From Oscillospiraceae bacterium (GTDB lineage Bacteria; Bacillota; Clostridia; Oscillospirales; Oscillospiraceae), in assembly GCA_021768185.1 (NCBI GenBank), contig JAETNP010000007.1, positions 1 through 64,000 of the forward strand: DNA of 64,000 nt, in the 5' to 3' direction. Of the stretch, positions 26,304-33,930 are shown one piece after another. The stretch's first letter is position 1; every line of letters starts with the position of its first letter. The translations under genes were made by a program, and so were the position numbers. A model generated the notes under the pieces. It searched no databases. It had not been told where the DNA came from and saw only the letters and a list, made by a program, of their open reading frames with translations.

Positions 26304-27332
26304 TCAGTTGACTTGACGGCGGCGGGAGAGATTGATGGTGCCCTCCTGCATGTCGGTGATCATATCCAGGCTCTTGCCGGTGCCTTCGGCCACGCAGGCG
26401 ATGGCGTTCTCTGCCACGGCGGTGGCAATGCCCGTGCGGGAGGTGATGAGCTTGTCGAAGCCGGAGATCAGACTGCCGCCGCCGGTCATCATGATGCCGT
26501 TGGTGGACACGTCCGCCACCAGCTCCGGAGGCGTCCGCTCCAGAACGGCGTGGATGCTCTCCAGAATGGACTCCGTGGGCTCCTCAAATGCCTCCAGCAT
26601 CTCGGCGGAGGACACGGTGATGGTCTTGGGCAGACCGGTGAGCAGGCAGCGGCCCTTCACATCCATGAAGGTCTCCTCCTCCCGGGGATAGACGCAGCCG
26701 ATGGCGATCTTCATTTTCTCCGCCGTGCCCTCCCCCACCAGGATGTTGTGCTTGCGGCGCATATACTTGACCACGGCCTCGTTGAACTGGTCCCCGGCCA
26801 CCTTGATGGAGGCGGACTCCACCACGCCGCCCAGGGAGATAACGGCAATATCCGCCGTACCGCCGCCGATGTCCACCACCATGTGGCCGTCAGGCTTGGT
26901 GATGTCGATACCCGCGCCGATAGCGGCAGCCACAGGTTCCTCGATGAGGTACACCCGGCGGCAGCCGGACTGGATGCCCGCGTCCACCACGGCACGCTCT
27001 TCGACCTCGGTGATGCCGGAGGGTACGCAGATGATCACCCGGGGTTTAAAGACCATGAAGCCCGCTACCTTGCGCAGAAACTCCTTGAGCATCCGCTCGG
27101 TCATGTCGTAGTCGGAGATGACGCCCTCCCGCAGAGGCCGGATGGCGACGATGTTGCCGGGGGTGCGGCCCAGCATCTGACGGGCCTCCTCGCCTACCTT
27201 CAGCAGCTTGCCGGTATTCTTGTCCATTGCCACCACAGAGGGCTCGTTGAGGACGATGCCTTTATTTTTCACGTATACCAATACGGAAGCGGTTCCCAAA
27301 TCAATGCCGATGTCTTTTGCAAATGCGCACAT
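26304..27332 (-). CDS. mreB: Rod shape-determining protein MreB/Mbl
   Basis: A 342-residue bacterial actin that polymerises under the membrane and guides peptidoglycan synthesis. Actin-fold motifs: phosphate 1 DIGIDLGTASVLVYV, connect 1, RVIICVPSGITEVEERAVVDA, phosphate 2 MVVDIGGGTADIAVISLGGVV, adenosine motif IMMTGGGSLISGFDKLI. Typical length for MreB/Mbl. It starts at ATG 27332 after GAGGTGG. It is alone here, without mreC/mreD, which suggests an Mbl-type or additional paralogue rather than the mreBCD operon copy. The promoter at 27399-27427 is strong. Confidence 0.95.
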   Translation of the reverse strand: MCAFAKDIGIDLGTASVLVYVKNKGIVLNEPSVVAMDKNTGKLLKVGEEARQMLGRTPGNIVAIRPLREGVISDYDMTERMLKEFLRKVAGFMVFKPRVIICVPSGITEVEERAVVDAGIQSGCRRVYLIEEPVAAAIGAGIDITKPDGHMVVDIGGGTADIAVISLGGVVESASIKVAGDQFNEAVVKYMRRKHNILVGEGTAEKMKIAIGCVYPREEETFMDVKGRCLLTGLPKTITVSSAEMLEAFEEPTESILESIHAVLERTPPELVADVSTNGIMMTGGGSLISGFDKLITSRTGIATAVAENAIACVAEGTGKSLDMITDMQEGTINLSRRRQVN

Positions 27333-27398
27333 AGCTTTCCACCTCGTCAGTTGTCGATTCTATTTTGAGCAATTTTCTTGCGAGTACTCCGAATAACC

Positions 27399-27427
27399 AT
27401 TATACTAAGCCCGTCCAAATTTTGCAA
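27399..27427 (-). promoter_or_regulatory. Predicted promoter of mreB
   Basis: Minus strand TTGCAA (27422-27427), 17-bp spacer, TATAAT (27399-27404). It overlaps the region just downstream of comF. Confidence 0.7.
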
Positions 27428-27449
27428 GCTCTTGGCAGGACTTTCTTTT

Positions 27450-28169
27450 TTAATTTTTACCAAAATCTTCCGCCTGAGATTCCGGTTTGTCCACTTTTCG
27501 GTGTCCCCCGGCCAGAGCGGCGCATACCACCCGTGCCGCGCCCGCCTCCATCAGCGCTCCAGCGGCGGAGGCCATGGTGCTGCCGGTGGTGCATACGTCG
27601 TCGATGAGCAGGAACCGGCGGCCCCGGACGCGGTCCGGATGGAGGGCGGCGTAAACGTCCTTTACGTTCTTCTTCCGGGCCTCAGGATCGTTCAGGGAGG
27701 ACTGGGCCCGGGTGTGGCGCAGCTTTTTCAGCGTGGGCTCCGCCTTGACGCTCCAGGTTTTCGCGGCGGCCTCCGCCAGGAGGCGGGCCTGATCGAAGCC
27801 CCGCTGGAAATTCCTACGGCGGCTCACGGGGACGAACGTCACCGCGTCAAAGTCCCCGCCCAACTGCTCGGCAGCGGCTTGAGCGATGTACCGGGCAAAG
27901 ACCCGGGCCCTCCAGGACTTCTTCCCGAATTTCAGGGCGCGGACGCCGTCCCGGACCATATCTTCATAGTAGAGGGCGACGGCGCAGGGAAAGCCTTCCT
28001 CCCCGATGGCGGAGAGGATCTTCCCCTCCTCCCGATAGGGGAGGTTCTTTTCGCAGGCTTCGCATACGTCCCCTGGCTTCTCCAGAAGTCGGCCGCAGAA
28101 AGCACATTTCGGAGGGAAAAGGAGGTCCAGAAAGGCGGTGCGGCACTCATTCAGCAGACCGGTCATCAT
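27450..28169 (-). CDS. comF: ComF-family phosphoribosyltransferase-like protein
   Basis: A 239-residue homologue of ComF/GntX, linked to DNA uptake and recombination. The N-terminal zinc finger is CAFCGRLLEKPGDVCEACEKN (two CxxC pairs); the middle has the ComF-typical LKFGKKSWRARVFARYIA; the phosphoribosyltransferase loop is RRFLLIDDVCTTGSTMASAAG. The VPVSRRRNFQRGFDQARLLAE segment is the family signature. Its start overlaps the stop of the upstream XRE gene by 4 bp (ATGA), so both are one transcript. Confidence 0.93.
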   Translation of the reverse strand: MMTGLLNECRTAFLDLLFPPKCAFCGRLLEKPGDVCEACEKNLPYREEGKILSAIGEEGFPCAVALYYEDMVRDGVRALKFGKKSWRARVFARYIAQAAAEQLGGDFDAVTFVPVSRRRNFQRGFDQARLLAEAAAKTWSVKAEPTLKKLRHTRAQSSLNDPEARKKNVKDVYAALHPDRVRGRRFLLIDDVCTTGSTMASAAGALMEAGAARVVCAALAGGHRKVDKPESQAEDFGKN

Positions 28170-28393
28170 TTCTGCTTCCTGCGGGGGTAGGGGCGGGGTT
28201 CGTCGGTCAGTTCCAGCATGTAATCAATGCTGGTTCCGTAATAGAGTGCCAATTTCTTTAAAATAGGAATTGGTATATTGGCGTTTCCGCGCTCATAATC
28301 CGAATAAGAAGACTGCGAGACCTGCAATAATTTTGCCAGCTGCCACTGTTTTAAATCTTTGTCCTCACGCAAAGCCCGTATCCGTTCCATCAT
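28166..28393 (-). CDS. Small XRE-family transcriptional regulator
   Basis: A 75-residue helix-turn-helix protein: RIRALREDKDLKQWQLAKLLQVSQSSYSDYERGNANIPIPILKKLALYYGTSIDYMLELTDEPRPYP. I chose ATG 28393 because GAGGTG stands 6 bp upstream; the frame extends to 28420. It shares the tail YMLELTDEPRPY with the neighbouring regulator (28554-28787, YLLGLTDEPRPY), so the two are paralogues. It overlaps comF by 4 bp. It probably represses its own promoter through the dyads at 28430-28480. Confidence 0.88.
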   Translation of the reverse strand: MMERIRALREDKDLKQWQLAKLLQVSQSSYSDYERGNANIPIPILKKLALYYGTSIDYMLELTDEPRPYPRRKQK

Positions 28394-28429
28394 AATGCTC
28401 ACCTCAGAGACAGTATGCATTATGTGTAT

Positions 28430-28480
28430 TTCCGATAAGTCGATTTATCAGGAATCCCCATTTTTATCGGAAATTCCGAT
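28430..28480. promoter_or_regulatory. Candidate operators of the 28166-28393 regulator
   Basis: Two dyads upstream of the regulator: 28430-28454 (TTCC.ATAA...TTAT.AGGAA) and 28466-28480 (ATCGGAAATTCCGAT, a perfect palindrome around one base). Both carry the TTCCGAT half-site. Autoregulation is inferred. Confidence 0.5.
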
Positions 28481-28533
28481 TTTCTAAACGTGAGTTAGCC
28501 ACCTCAAAAAATTGAGGCGGCAGAATTACTCTA

Positions 28534-28542
28534 AGTATAGCA
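28534..28542 (-). promoter_or_regulatory. Extended -10 promoter of the XRE-comF unit
   Basis: TGCTATACT on the minus strand; no good -35 at 16-18 bp. The leader contains a GCC.CCTCAA/TTGAGG.GGC hairpin at about 28498-28521. Confidence 0.45.
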
Positions 28543-28553
28543 GAAAGAATTTT

Positions 28554-28787
28554 CTACAACTTGTGTCCTTTGGTACGAGAGTAGGGGCGGGGTTCGTCGG
28601 TCAGGCCGAGGAGATAATCGACACTCGTTTGGTAAAAGTCAGCTAAACGGGCCAGCAACTCATCCGGCCACTGCTGCTTCCCGGTTTCCAGATAACTGTA
28701 TTTCCGTTGTGTGATGCCGATTGCCTCAGCGACATGCGCTTGCGTAAAATCGTGGTCTGTACGAAGGTCTTTGATTCTAATTTTCAC
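28554..28787 (-). CDS. Small XRE-family transcriptional regulator (paralogue)
   Basis: A 77-residue helix-turn-helix protein beginning MKIRIKDLRTDHDFTQAHVAEAIGITQRKYSYLETGKQQWPDELLARLADFYQTSVDYLLGLTDEPRPY. GTG 28787 is preferred to GTG 28796 because AGGGTG lies 6 bp before it. It carries the same C-terminal tail as the regulator at 28166. Its upstream region has two AGAT-type palindromes (28815-28854) that are unlike the operators of the paralogue, so the two seem to have diverged in DNA specificity. Confidence 0.86.
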   Translation of the reverse strand: MKIRIKDLRTDHDFTQAHVAEAIGITQRKYSYLETGKQQWPDELLARLADFYQTSVDYLLGLTDEPRPYSRTKGHKL

Positions 28788-28814
28788 CTTAATCACCCTA
28801 CCATAGAATAACCT

Positions 28815-28854
28815 AGATGAAAATTATCTAACTCATGGCAGATAAATTTTATCT
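28815..28854. promoter_or_regulatory. Twin palindromic operators upstream of the 28554-28787 regulator
   Basis: AGATGAAAATTATCT (28815-28829) and AGATAAATTTTATCT (28840-28854), centre-to-centre 25 bp. These are typical spaced operators for a small XRE autorepressor. Confidence 0.6.
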
Positions 28855-28881
28855 AAGCATAGGTGAAAATAGAAATATTCC

Positions 28882-28914
28882 AAAGAAAAGGCTCCCGCCC
28901 AAAGTGCGGGAGCC
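28882..28914 (-). terminator. Rho-independent terminator of rplM-rpsI
   Basis: On the minus strand GGCTCCCGC pairs with GCGGGAGCC, followed by TTTTCTTT. The upstream arm (GGCTCCCGCACTTTT) is present twice in tandem (28906-28935), so alternative pairings are possible. Confidence 0.8.
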
Positions 28915-28950
28915 AAAAGTGCGGGAGCCAAAAGTGCGAAGATTTGTTTG

Positions 28951-29355
28951 TTAACGCTTGCTGAACTGCGGAGCGCGACGGGCGGCCTTCAAACCGTACT
29001 TCTTGCGCTCCTTCATGCGAGGATCGCGGGTAAGCAGACCGGCCTTCTTCAGGATGGGACGGTTGTCGTCGCTGGCCAGCAGCAGGGCGCGGGAAATGCC
29101 GTGGCGCAGAGCGCCGGCCTGACCGCTGACGCCGCCGCCCTTGACGGTGGCGACGATGTCCACCTTGCCCTCGTTAGCGGTAGCCACCAGGGGCTGACGG
29201 ACGATCATCTTCAAAGTGTCGAGGCCGAAGTACTCCTCGATGTCGCGGCCGTTGATGGTGATGGCGCCGGTGCCGCCGGGATAGACCTGAACGCGGGCCA
29301 CGGAGGACTTCCGACGGCCGGTGCCGTACAGATAGGGTTTCTTAGACTGATACAT
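28951..29355 (-). CDS. rpsI: 30S ribosomal protein S9
   Basis: A 134-residue S9. Signature [31 protein letters not shown], then [23 protein letters not shown], and the C-terminal tail [27 protein letters not shown] that reaches into the P site, ending in the invariant SKR. Second gene of the L13-S9 operon, 14 bp after rplM. Confidence 0.98.
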   Translation of the reverse strand: MYQSKKPYLYGTGRRKSSVARVQVYPGGTGAITINGRDIEEYFGLDTLKMIVRQPLVATANEGKVDIVATVKGGGVSGQAGALRHGISRALLLASDDNRPILKKAGLLTRDPRMKERKKYGLKAARRAPQFSKR

Positions 29356-29369
29356 GTTCCTCTACCTCC

Positions 29370-29798
29370 TTATTCCGCGTAAAGCTCAGGCTTCTGGGCC
29401 TGCTGCTCGTGGGTTTCGCCGGCGTAGACGTGCAGGCGCTTGAGGGAATCCTTGGTGATGACGTTGCGGGGCATCATGCCGCGCACGGCCACGCGCATAG
29501 CCAGCTCGGGCTTCTTCTCCATCATGTCCTTGTACTTGGTCTCCTTGAGGCCGCCCACCCAGCCGGAGTGGGTGCGGTACATCTTCTGCTCCAGCTTCTT
29601 GCCGGAGAGAGTGGCCTTGGAGGCGTTGATGACGATGACGTTGTCGCCGCAGTCGGCGTGGGGGGTGTAGGTGGGCTTGCGCTTGCCGCGCAGCAGGTCG
29701 GCGACGATGACGGCGGTGTGGCCCAGGGGCTTGCCGGCGGCGTCAACAACATACCACTTGCGGACAATATTGCCCTTGTTTGCCATAAAAGTGGACAT
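29370..29798 (-). CDS. rplM: 50S ribosomal protein L13
   Basis: A 142-residue L13: KWYVVDAAGKPLGHTAVIVADLLRGKRKPTYTPHADCGDNVIVINA, then TYRTHSGWVGGLKETKYKDMM-like MYRTHSGWVGGLKE and AVRGMMPRN, with a C-terminal LHVYAGETHEQQAQKP. First gene of the operon; GGAG stands upstream of ATG 29798. Its transcript leader carries a long hairpin (29825-29870) that could be an autoregulatory L13 leader. Confidence 0.98.
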   Translation of the reverse strand: MSTFMANKGNIVRKWYVVDAAGKPLGHTAVIVADLLRGKRKPTYTPHADCGDNVIVINASKATLSGKKLEQKMYRTHSGWVGGLKETKYKDMMEKKPELAMRVAVRGMMPRNVITKDSLKRLHVYAGETHEQQAQKPELYAE

Positions 29799-29824
29799 GG
29801 CTGTGTTCTCCTTTTTCCCTTCCC

Positions 29825-29870
29825 TCGATCACGAAAGAACAGGAAGCGTCTCCTGTTTTCTCGTTATCGA
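29825..29870 (-). ncRNA. Leader hairpin of the rplM-rpsI mRNA (possible L13 leader)
   Basis: An approximately 20-bp imperfect stem (TCGAT.ACGA...AACAGGA pairing with TCCTGTT...TCGT.ATCGA) with a 6-nt loop, ending just upstream of the ribosome site. Ribosomal-protein autogenous leaders occur at this place in Firmicutes; identity with the known L13 leader is not shown. Confidence 0.5.
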
Positions 29871-29928
29871 AGGAAGTCTTGTATTTTTGCTCGAAATCAG
29901 GTACAATGGTCCCCAGCGAGCAGATATA

Positions 29929-29957
29929 CTTATAACACAACTTTTCTTTTCTGTCAA
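29929..29957 (-). promoter_or_regulatory. Predicted promoter of rplM-rpsI
   Basis: Minus strand TTGACA (29952-29957), 17-bp spacer, TATAAG (29929-29934). The -35 is a perfect consensus hexamer, as expected for ribosomal genes. Confidence 0.75.
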
Positions 29958-30063
29958 CAGCGTTTTTATTTATCGGATGGAATTCTTTTGATATCTTTGG
30001 TTTTCTTTTGTTTTCTCTCGATATCTCTCTTCCGATTTTCAAATTTTCAGGAGAACAGGCCAT

Positions 30064-30789
30064 ATGCAGCATATTTTATCCCTGGTCCGCCGGTGCGTGG
30101 AGGACTACAATATGATTGAGGCGGGCGACACCGTGGCGGTGGGGGTCAGCGGGGGGAAGGACTCCGTGCTGACCCTGGCGGCGCTGGCGAAGCTGCGGGA
30201 GTTTTACCCCACGCGGTTTGACGTAGCGGCGCTGACCATCGACGCGGGAGCGCCGGGAACGGATTTCGGTCCCATTGCCAAGCTGTGCGAGGAGTTGGAG
30301 GTACCCTATCATTTGATTCCAGTGCCGATTTATGAAATCGTATTTGAGTGCCGGAAGGAGAAGAATCCCTGTTCCCTGTGCGCGAAGCTGCGCCGTGGGG
30401 CGCTGAGCACGGAGATGAACCGTCTGGGGCTGAGCAAGATTGCCTTGGGGCACCACTATGACGATGCGGTGGAAACCATGATAATGAGCCTTTTTCTGGA
30501 GGGGAGGATCAGCTGTTTCCAGCCGGTGACATATTTAGATAGGAGTCAGGTAACGCAGATCCGGCCTCTTTTGTACGTTCAGGAGCGGGAGGTCCGGGGC
30601 GCGGTGCGCCGCCTGGGGCTTCCGGTCGTCAAGAATCCATGTCCCGCCAACGGGACCACCAAGCGGGAGGAGACGAAGGAACTGCTTCTCCAACTGGAGA
30701 AGCAGTTCCCCCAGCTGAAAAAGAAGATTTTCGGGGCAATTCAGAGGTATCCGCTGTATGGGTGGAGCTTGGAGGAGGAGCAGAGGTAG
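30064..30789 (+). CDS. TtcA-like PP-loop ATPase (tRNA 2-thiolation type)
   Basis: A 241-residue ATP-pyrophosphatase. PP-loop VGVSGGKDSVLTLAAL near residue 30; a central CSLC pair (NPCSLCAKLRRGALS) and a later Cys in VKNPCPANG give the three-cysteine set that binds a [4Fe-4S] cluster in TtcA/TtuA enzymes. GHHYDDAVETMIMSLFLEGR is the conserved adenylation loop. It probably thiolates a tRNA base; the exact position cannot be told. Divergent from rplM. Downstream lies the large element B. Confidence 0.88.
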   Translation: MQHILSLVRRCVEDYNMIEAGDTVAVGVSGGKDSVLTLAALAKLREFYPTRFDVAALTIDAGAPGTDFGPIAKLCEELEVPYHLIPVPIYEIVFECRKEKNPCSLCAKLRRGALSTEMNRLGLSKIALGHHYDDAVETMIMSLFLEGRISCFQPVTYLDRSQVTQIRPLLYVQEREVRGAVRRLGLPVVKNPCPANGTTKREETKELLLQLEKQFPQLKKKIFGAIQRYPLYGWSLEEEQR

Positions 30790-30792
30790 GAG

Positions 30793-31580
30793 GGCTTTGC
30801 CGCGCTCCGCGCGGCACGGGAGCCGGTTCTATTTGCAGCCCCGGGGGCTTCTCGCCCAAGATTTTGCAACGGCCACATCGAGTGGCCGTGCAAAATTAGA
30901 TTGTGCATGACCCCTCGATGGGGTCATTGCACAATCGTGGACCCCTCGGGTACTTTTTGTGTGAACAAAAAGTACCCAAAAAGTCACTTAAACCTACGGT
31001 TTAAGAATCCCTTCTCGGTCCCGCCTGTTCGGCAGGGACCTCGGCGAGGGGTTGGCGTACATTGGCTGGAGATGAAGAGTTTCAGTGCCACGTGAACGAC
31101 AGGTCCTACGGGCATCTAATCTAGTGGACTGGTAGTTGACCCACTCCGGCTGACGCCCTTTCAAAGGGATAGAGTCATCTGCGGTGATTCGGTTTAGCGG
31201 ACAATCCTGCAAATTTGTACCCCGGGGAGTTAGCCCCGCTATACGGTAGGGGCACCGACAACCACGCTGCAATAGACGCAGAAGGGGAACGAAGCGGACG
31301 GCAGTCAGTTTAGGCAAAACCGGCTGTGCCTCGGGCGCAAAACTAATTACCCCCGTAATGAAGGAGGATTCTCAAGGAACGTAGTTCCTTGAGCGCTCTT
31401 TTGTTACTTTTCCCGCGCGGGAAAAGTAAGCCCCTGCCCCCGTGAAGCGCCGCAAGCGGCGCTTTTAGCGCTTGGCTCGCCATAGGCGAGCTGTCGGCTA
31501 AGCCCGCCGCAGGCGGGCCCACGGGCGAGGGGCGAATCTATACGATAGAAAAAGCGGATGCCGCCCCGCAGGGGCGGCAG
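30793..31580. repeat. Large modular intergenic element, copy B (core inverted relative to flanks)
   Basis: About 788 bp filling an 803-bp gap. From left: outer module corresponding to the right outer module of copies A and C in reverse orientation (GCCCCGGGGGCTTCTCGCCC), two extra hairpins (30861-30935), H1-type hairpin 30948-30977, TTAAACC/GGTTTAA hairpin (about 30987-31004), core 31005-31371, TCAAGGAAC/GTTCCTTGA hairpin (31372-31392), H1-type hairpin 31404-31429, then extra GC hairpins and the TAGATTCGCCC outer module in reverse. The core has the same plus-strand direction as A and C (GGGGAGTTAGCCCCGCTATA near 31223), but all flanking modules are swapped. The left third of the core differs from A and C. 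Confidence 0.82.
30861..30935. repeat. Two tandem 36-bp hairpins within element B
   Basis: 30861-30896 (ATTTTGCA.CGGCCAC/GTGGCCG.TGCAAAAT, loop ATCGA) and 30900-30935 (ATTGTGCA.TGACCCC/GGGGTCA.TGCACAAT, loop TCGAT). They have the same length and the same lay-out but different stem sequences, as in REP-type palindromes. Copies A and C lack them. Confidence 0.8.
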
Positions 31581-31592
31581 AAAGGAACGGAT

Positions 31593-32270
31593 ATGTTTAC
31601 TGGCTACTCAGAAAAAACCTTTGATTTTATGTGGGGCATCCGCCTCAACAACAACCGCGACTGGTTCACCGCCCACAAGCAGGACTACCTGGACCACCTC
31701 TATACCCCCACTATGGAATTAGGAAGAGAGGTCTACGATAAATTTATGGACAAGCACCCCAAATTGGACCTGAACCTCCATGTCTGCCGCATCTATCGGG
31801 ACGCCCGCCGCCTCCACGGCCAGGGACCCTATAAGGACCACCTCTGGCTCACCATCCGGCCGGAAAACGACATCTGGAGCCGCCAGCCCGTGTTCTGGTT
31901 TGAGATCACGCCGGAGGAGTGGAGCTACGGCGTGGGCTTTTGGAACGCCGACGCCCAGACGTTGGCCGCCATGCGCCGGGACATGGACCAGGACCCCAAA
32001 CGGGCGGAAAAACTGGTCCGCAGGCTCAACAGGGACGGCCGCTTCGCCGTGCAGGGCAAGGATTATGTGCGGAAAAAGGGCGACGCCACACCGCTGCTGG
32101 TGGAGTGGTACAATAAAAAGGACATCTCCGTGGGAAGGTACTGCCCGGCGGATGAAGCGCTGTATTCCCATGAGCTGGTGGACATGCTGGTGGACGGATA
32201 CAGCTTCCTGGAGCCGTATTATCAATACTTTAAGAGTTTCTGCAAGGCGGGGCTGGAGGATCTGAAATAA
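31593..32270 (+). CDS. DUF2461-family protein
   Basis: A 225-residue protein of the DUF2461 family (function unknown). Family traits: an N-terminal NNNRDWFTAHKQDYLDH, the central VCRIYRDARRLHGQGPYKDHLWLTIRP and a PVFWFEITPEEWSYGVGFW strand. No signal or membrane segment. It starts at ATG 31593 after AGAAAGGAACGG, directly behind element B. Its own promoter is not obvious, so element B may contribute to its expression. Confidence 0.88.
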   Translation: MFTGYSEKTFDFMWGIRLNNNRDWFTAHKQDYLDHLYTPTMELGREVYDKFMDKHPKLDLNLHVCRIYRDARRLHGQGPYKDHLWLTIRPENDIWSRQPVFWFEITPEEWSYGVGFWNADAQTLAAMRRDMDQDPKRAEKLVRRLNRDGRFAVQGKDYVRKKGDATPLLVEWYNKKDISVGRYCPADEALYSHELVDMLVDGYSFLEPYYQYFKSFCKAGLEDLK

Positions 32271-32285
32271 AGACATAAAAGTGCC

Positions 32286-32314
32286 TTGCACAACGGACGT
32301 AATTATGCTATAAT
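32286..32314 (+). promoter_or_regulatory. Predicted promoter of the antitoxin-like gene
   Basis: TTGCAC (32286-32291), 17-bp spacer, TATAAT (32309-32314) with an extended TGC. A strong match. Confidence 0.75.
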
Positions 32315-32340
32315 TTTGTCCATAGAAAGGAGGCCTTTTT

Positions 32341-32748
32341 ATGCCGCAGATCAGACCAATCACTGACCTGAGAAATACGACGGAAATATCCGAGCTTTGC
32401 CACGCAAAAAACGAACCGATTTTCATCACAAAGAACGGCTATGGCGACCTGGTGATTATGAGTATGGAGACCTATGAAGCGCTGCTCAAGTCCCCTATAA
32501 GGGAGCACCCCGCCAAGGAAGCGGAGGGAATGTGTTTTCTGACGGAGCAGAGTCCTATCTGGGCGGGTATGCTGGCCGATGTCCTGCGGCAGCACGGTGT
32601 GCCTTTTGTTCAGGAAAGCTCACTGGGTGCCGGGCTGGCTTCCAAGATGGGATCTCTCTCGGAAACCATTCGCTTTTTTGTACCTGCGCCCTATCTCACC
32701 CCTGCAAGCGGCTTAGTTGAGGAACTGTTTGCAAAGGAAACGGAATGA
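32341..32748 (+). CDS. Phd/YefM-type antitoxin domain fused to a C-terminal DUF2007-like domain
   Basis: A 135-residue protein. Residues 1-~58 (IRPITDLRNTTEISELCHAKNEPIFITKNGYGDLVIMSMETYEALL) are a clear Phd/YefM antitoxin DNA-binding domain. Residues ~65-135 (LTEQSPIWAGMLADVLRQHGVPFVQESSLGAGLASKMG...FFVPAPYLTPASGLVEELF) resemble the DUF2007 putative signal-transducing fold rather than a toxin-neutralising tail. No toxin gene follows: a terminator comes 23 bp later. It has its own strong promoter. It may be a stand-alone regulator derived from an antitoxin. The C-terminal assignment is by eye and moderate. Confidence 0.75.
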   Translation: MPQIRPITDLRNTTEISELCHAKNEPIFITKNGYGDLVIMSMETYEALLKSPIREHPAKEAEGMCFLTEQSPIWAGMLADVLRQHGVPFVQESSLGAGLASKMGSLSETIRFFVPAPYLTPASGLVEELFAKETE

Positions 32749-32770
32749 CTCGATACAGATTGCAAAAAAG

Positions 32771-32801
32771 AAAAGACCGGGCAACGCTGCCCGGTCTTTT
32801 T
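32771..32801. terminator. Bidirectional terminator between antitoxin-like gene and tatD
   Basis: AAAAGACCGGGCA and TGCCCGGTCTTTTT form a stem with loop ACGC. A-run and T-run on the two sides serve both convergent genes. Confidence 0.9.
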
Positions 32802-32807
32802 GCCGAC

Positions 32808-33572
32808 TCAAGGGATGCCGTAAAACCGCTTTCCGTTCTCCAGTGTGATCCGGGCGCAGTCCTCAAAGGAGAGCCCCTTGATCTCCGCCAGCTTCTCGCA
32901 GACGTGGCGGACATACCCGGAGTCGTTCCGCTCGCCCCGATGGGGAACGGGCGCCATGTACGGGCTGTCGGTTTCGATCATGATGTGCTCCAAGGGCACG
33001 GCCTGAGCGGCCTCGATCGCCTTCCGGGCGTTCTTGTAGGTCAGCACGCCGGTGAAGGAGATCATCCAGCCCAGCTTTACCAGCTCCCGCGCCATCTCGG
33101 CGCTGCCGGAGAAGCAGTGGAACACCCCCCGCACCCGGGGGAACTCCCGGACAACGGCCAGACTGTCGGCATGAGCCTCCCGGTCATGAACGATTACCGG
33201 CAGATCCAGTTCCTCCGCCAGGGCCATCTGGTCCCGGAAGACCCGCCGCTGATGCTCCTTCGGAGGATTTTCCTCCCAGTAGTAGTCCAGGCCGATCTCT
33301 CCGATCGCCACCACCTTGGAATCTCCCGCCCAGCTCCGGAAGAGGTCCAGCTCCGCCGGGTCATAGGGCGCGCAGTTCTCCGGGTGATAGCCCACGGCGG
33401 CATAGAGGAAAGGCCAGGCGTGGGCCAGTTCCACCGCCGCCCGGGAGGTGGGGACGTCACAGCCTGGGTTTACCACCAGGGAGACGCCTCGGGCGGGCAG
33501 CCCGGCCAGGACCGCCTCCCGGTCCTGGTCAAACTGCTCCGCGTCATAGTGGGCATGGGTATCAAACAGCAT
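32808..33572 (-). CDS. TatD-family metal-dependent DNase
   Basis: A 254-residue TIM-barrel nuclease. Metal ligands: FDTHAHYD (HxH), GEIGLDYYW (Glu), VIVHDREAH (His), FHCFSGS (His) and IETDSPYMAP (Asp). Typical length for TatD/YcfH. ATG 33572 is chosen since the family begins at MLFDTHAH; GGAG is upstream. Separate transcription unit with a promoter at 33671-33699. Confidence 0.95.
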   Translation of the reverse strand: MLFDTHAHYDAEQFDQDREAVLAGLPARGVSLVVNPGCDVPTSRAAVELAHAWPFLYAAVGYHPENCAPYDPAELDLFRSWAGDSKVVAIGEIGLDYYWEENPPKEHQRRVFRDQMALAEELDLPVIVHDREAHADSLAVVREFPRVRGVFHCFSGSAEMARELVKLGWMISFTGVLTYKNARKAIEAAQAVPLEHIMIETDSPYMAPVPHRGERNDSGYVRHVCEKLAEIKGLSFEDCARITLENGKRFYGIP

Positions 33573-33670
33573 AATGCTCAACTCCAACGGATCAAGGTGA
33601 TGGCAACCGCCGGACAGGCCGGCGGTTTGACATGGTGATACTACTTTTTGAATGGTAAGGAAACGACTAA

Positions 33671-33699
33671 ATTATAACAGAAACCCTCCGCACCTGCAA
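33671..33699 (-). promoter_or_regulatory. Predicted promoter of tatD
   Basis: Minus strand TATAAT (33671-33676) with extended TGT; a weak -35 TTGCAG (33694-33699) at 17 bp. The stretch 33700-33858 shows nothing else I can name. Confidence 0.55.
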
Positions 33700-33858
33700 G
33701 GCCACATGGCGGAAATGTTTTATGACCGGGGGGCTGTTTCACGGCCTTCTGCGAACAATAACGAGGCTTTTCATCCGGTGTACCGGAGCGGGACGGCGGG
33801 AGTCCTCCTGCGGGACGGCGCAGGGGCAGCTTTCGACACAAAAAAATGGAATCCAACC

Positions 33859-33887
33859 TTGACAGATGGGGGCTCGGCTGGTATTCT
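33859..33887 (+). promoter_or_regulatory. Predicted promoter of the glycine-cleavage operon
   Basis: TTGACA (33859-33864), 17-bp spacer, TATTCT (33882-33887). Transcription would start near 33894, about 37 nt before the first aptamer of the riboswitch. Confidence 0.7.
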
Positions 33888-33930
33888 AGGGAGTAGAAAC
33901 AGGCCGCAAGTGCATATGGACGGATGAACG

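Noticed and set aside
30861..31580. Possible CRISPR array in the palindrome-rich gap
   Set aside because: The palindromes differ in sequence, are not regularly spaced direct repeats and no cas genes are present.
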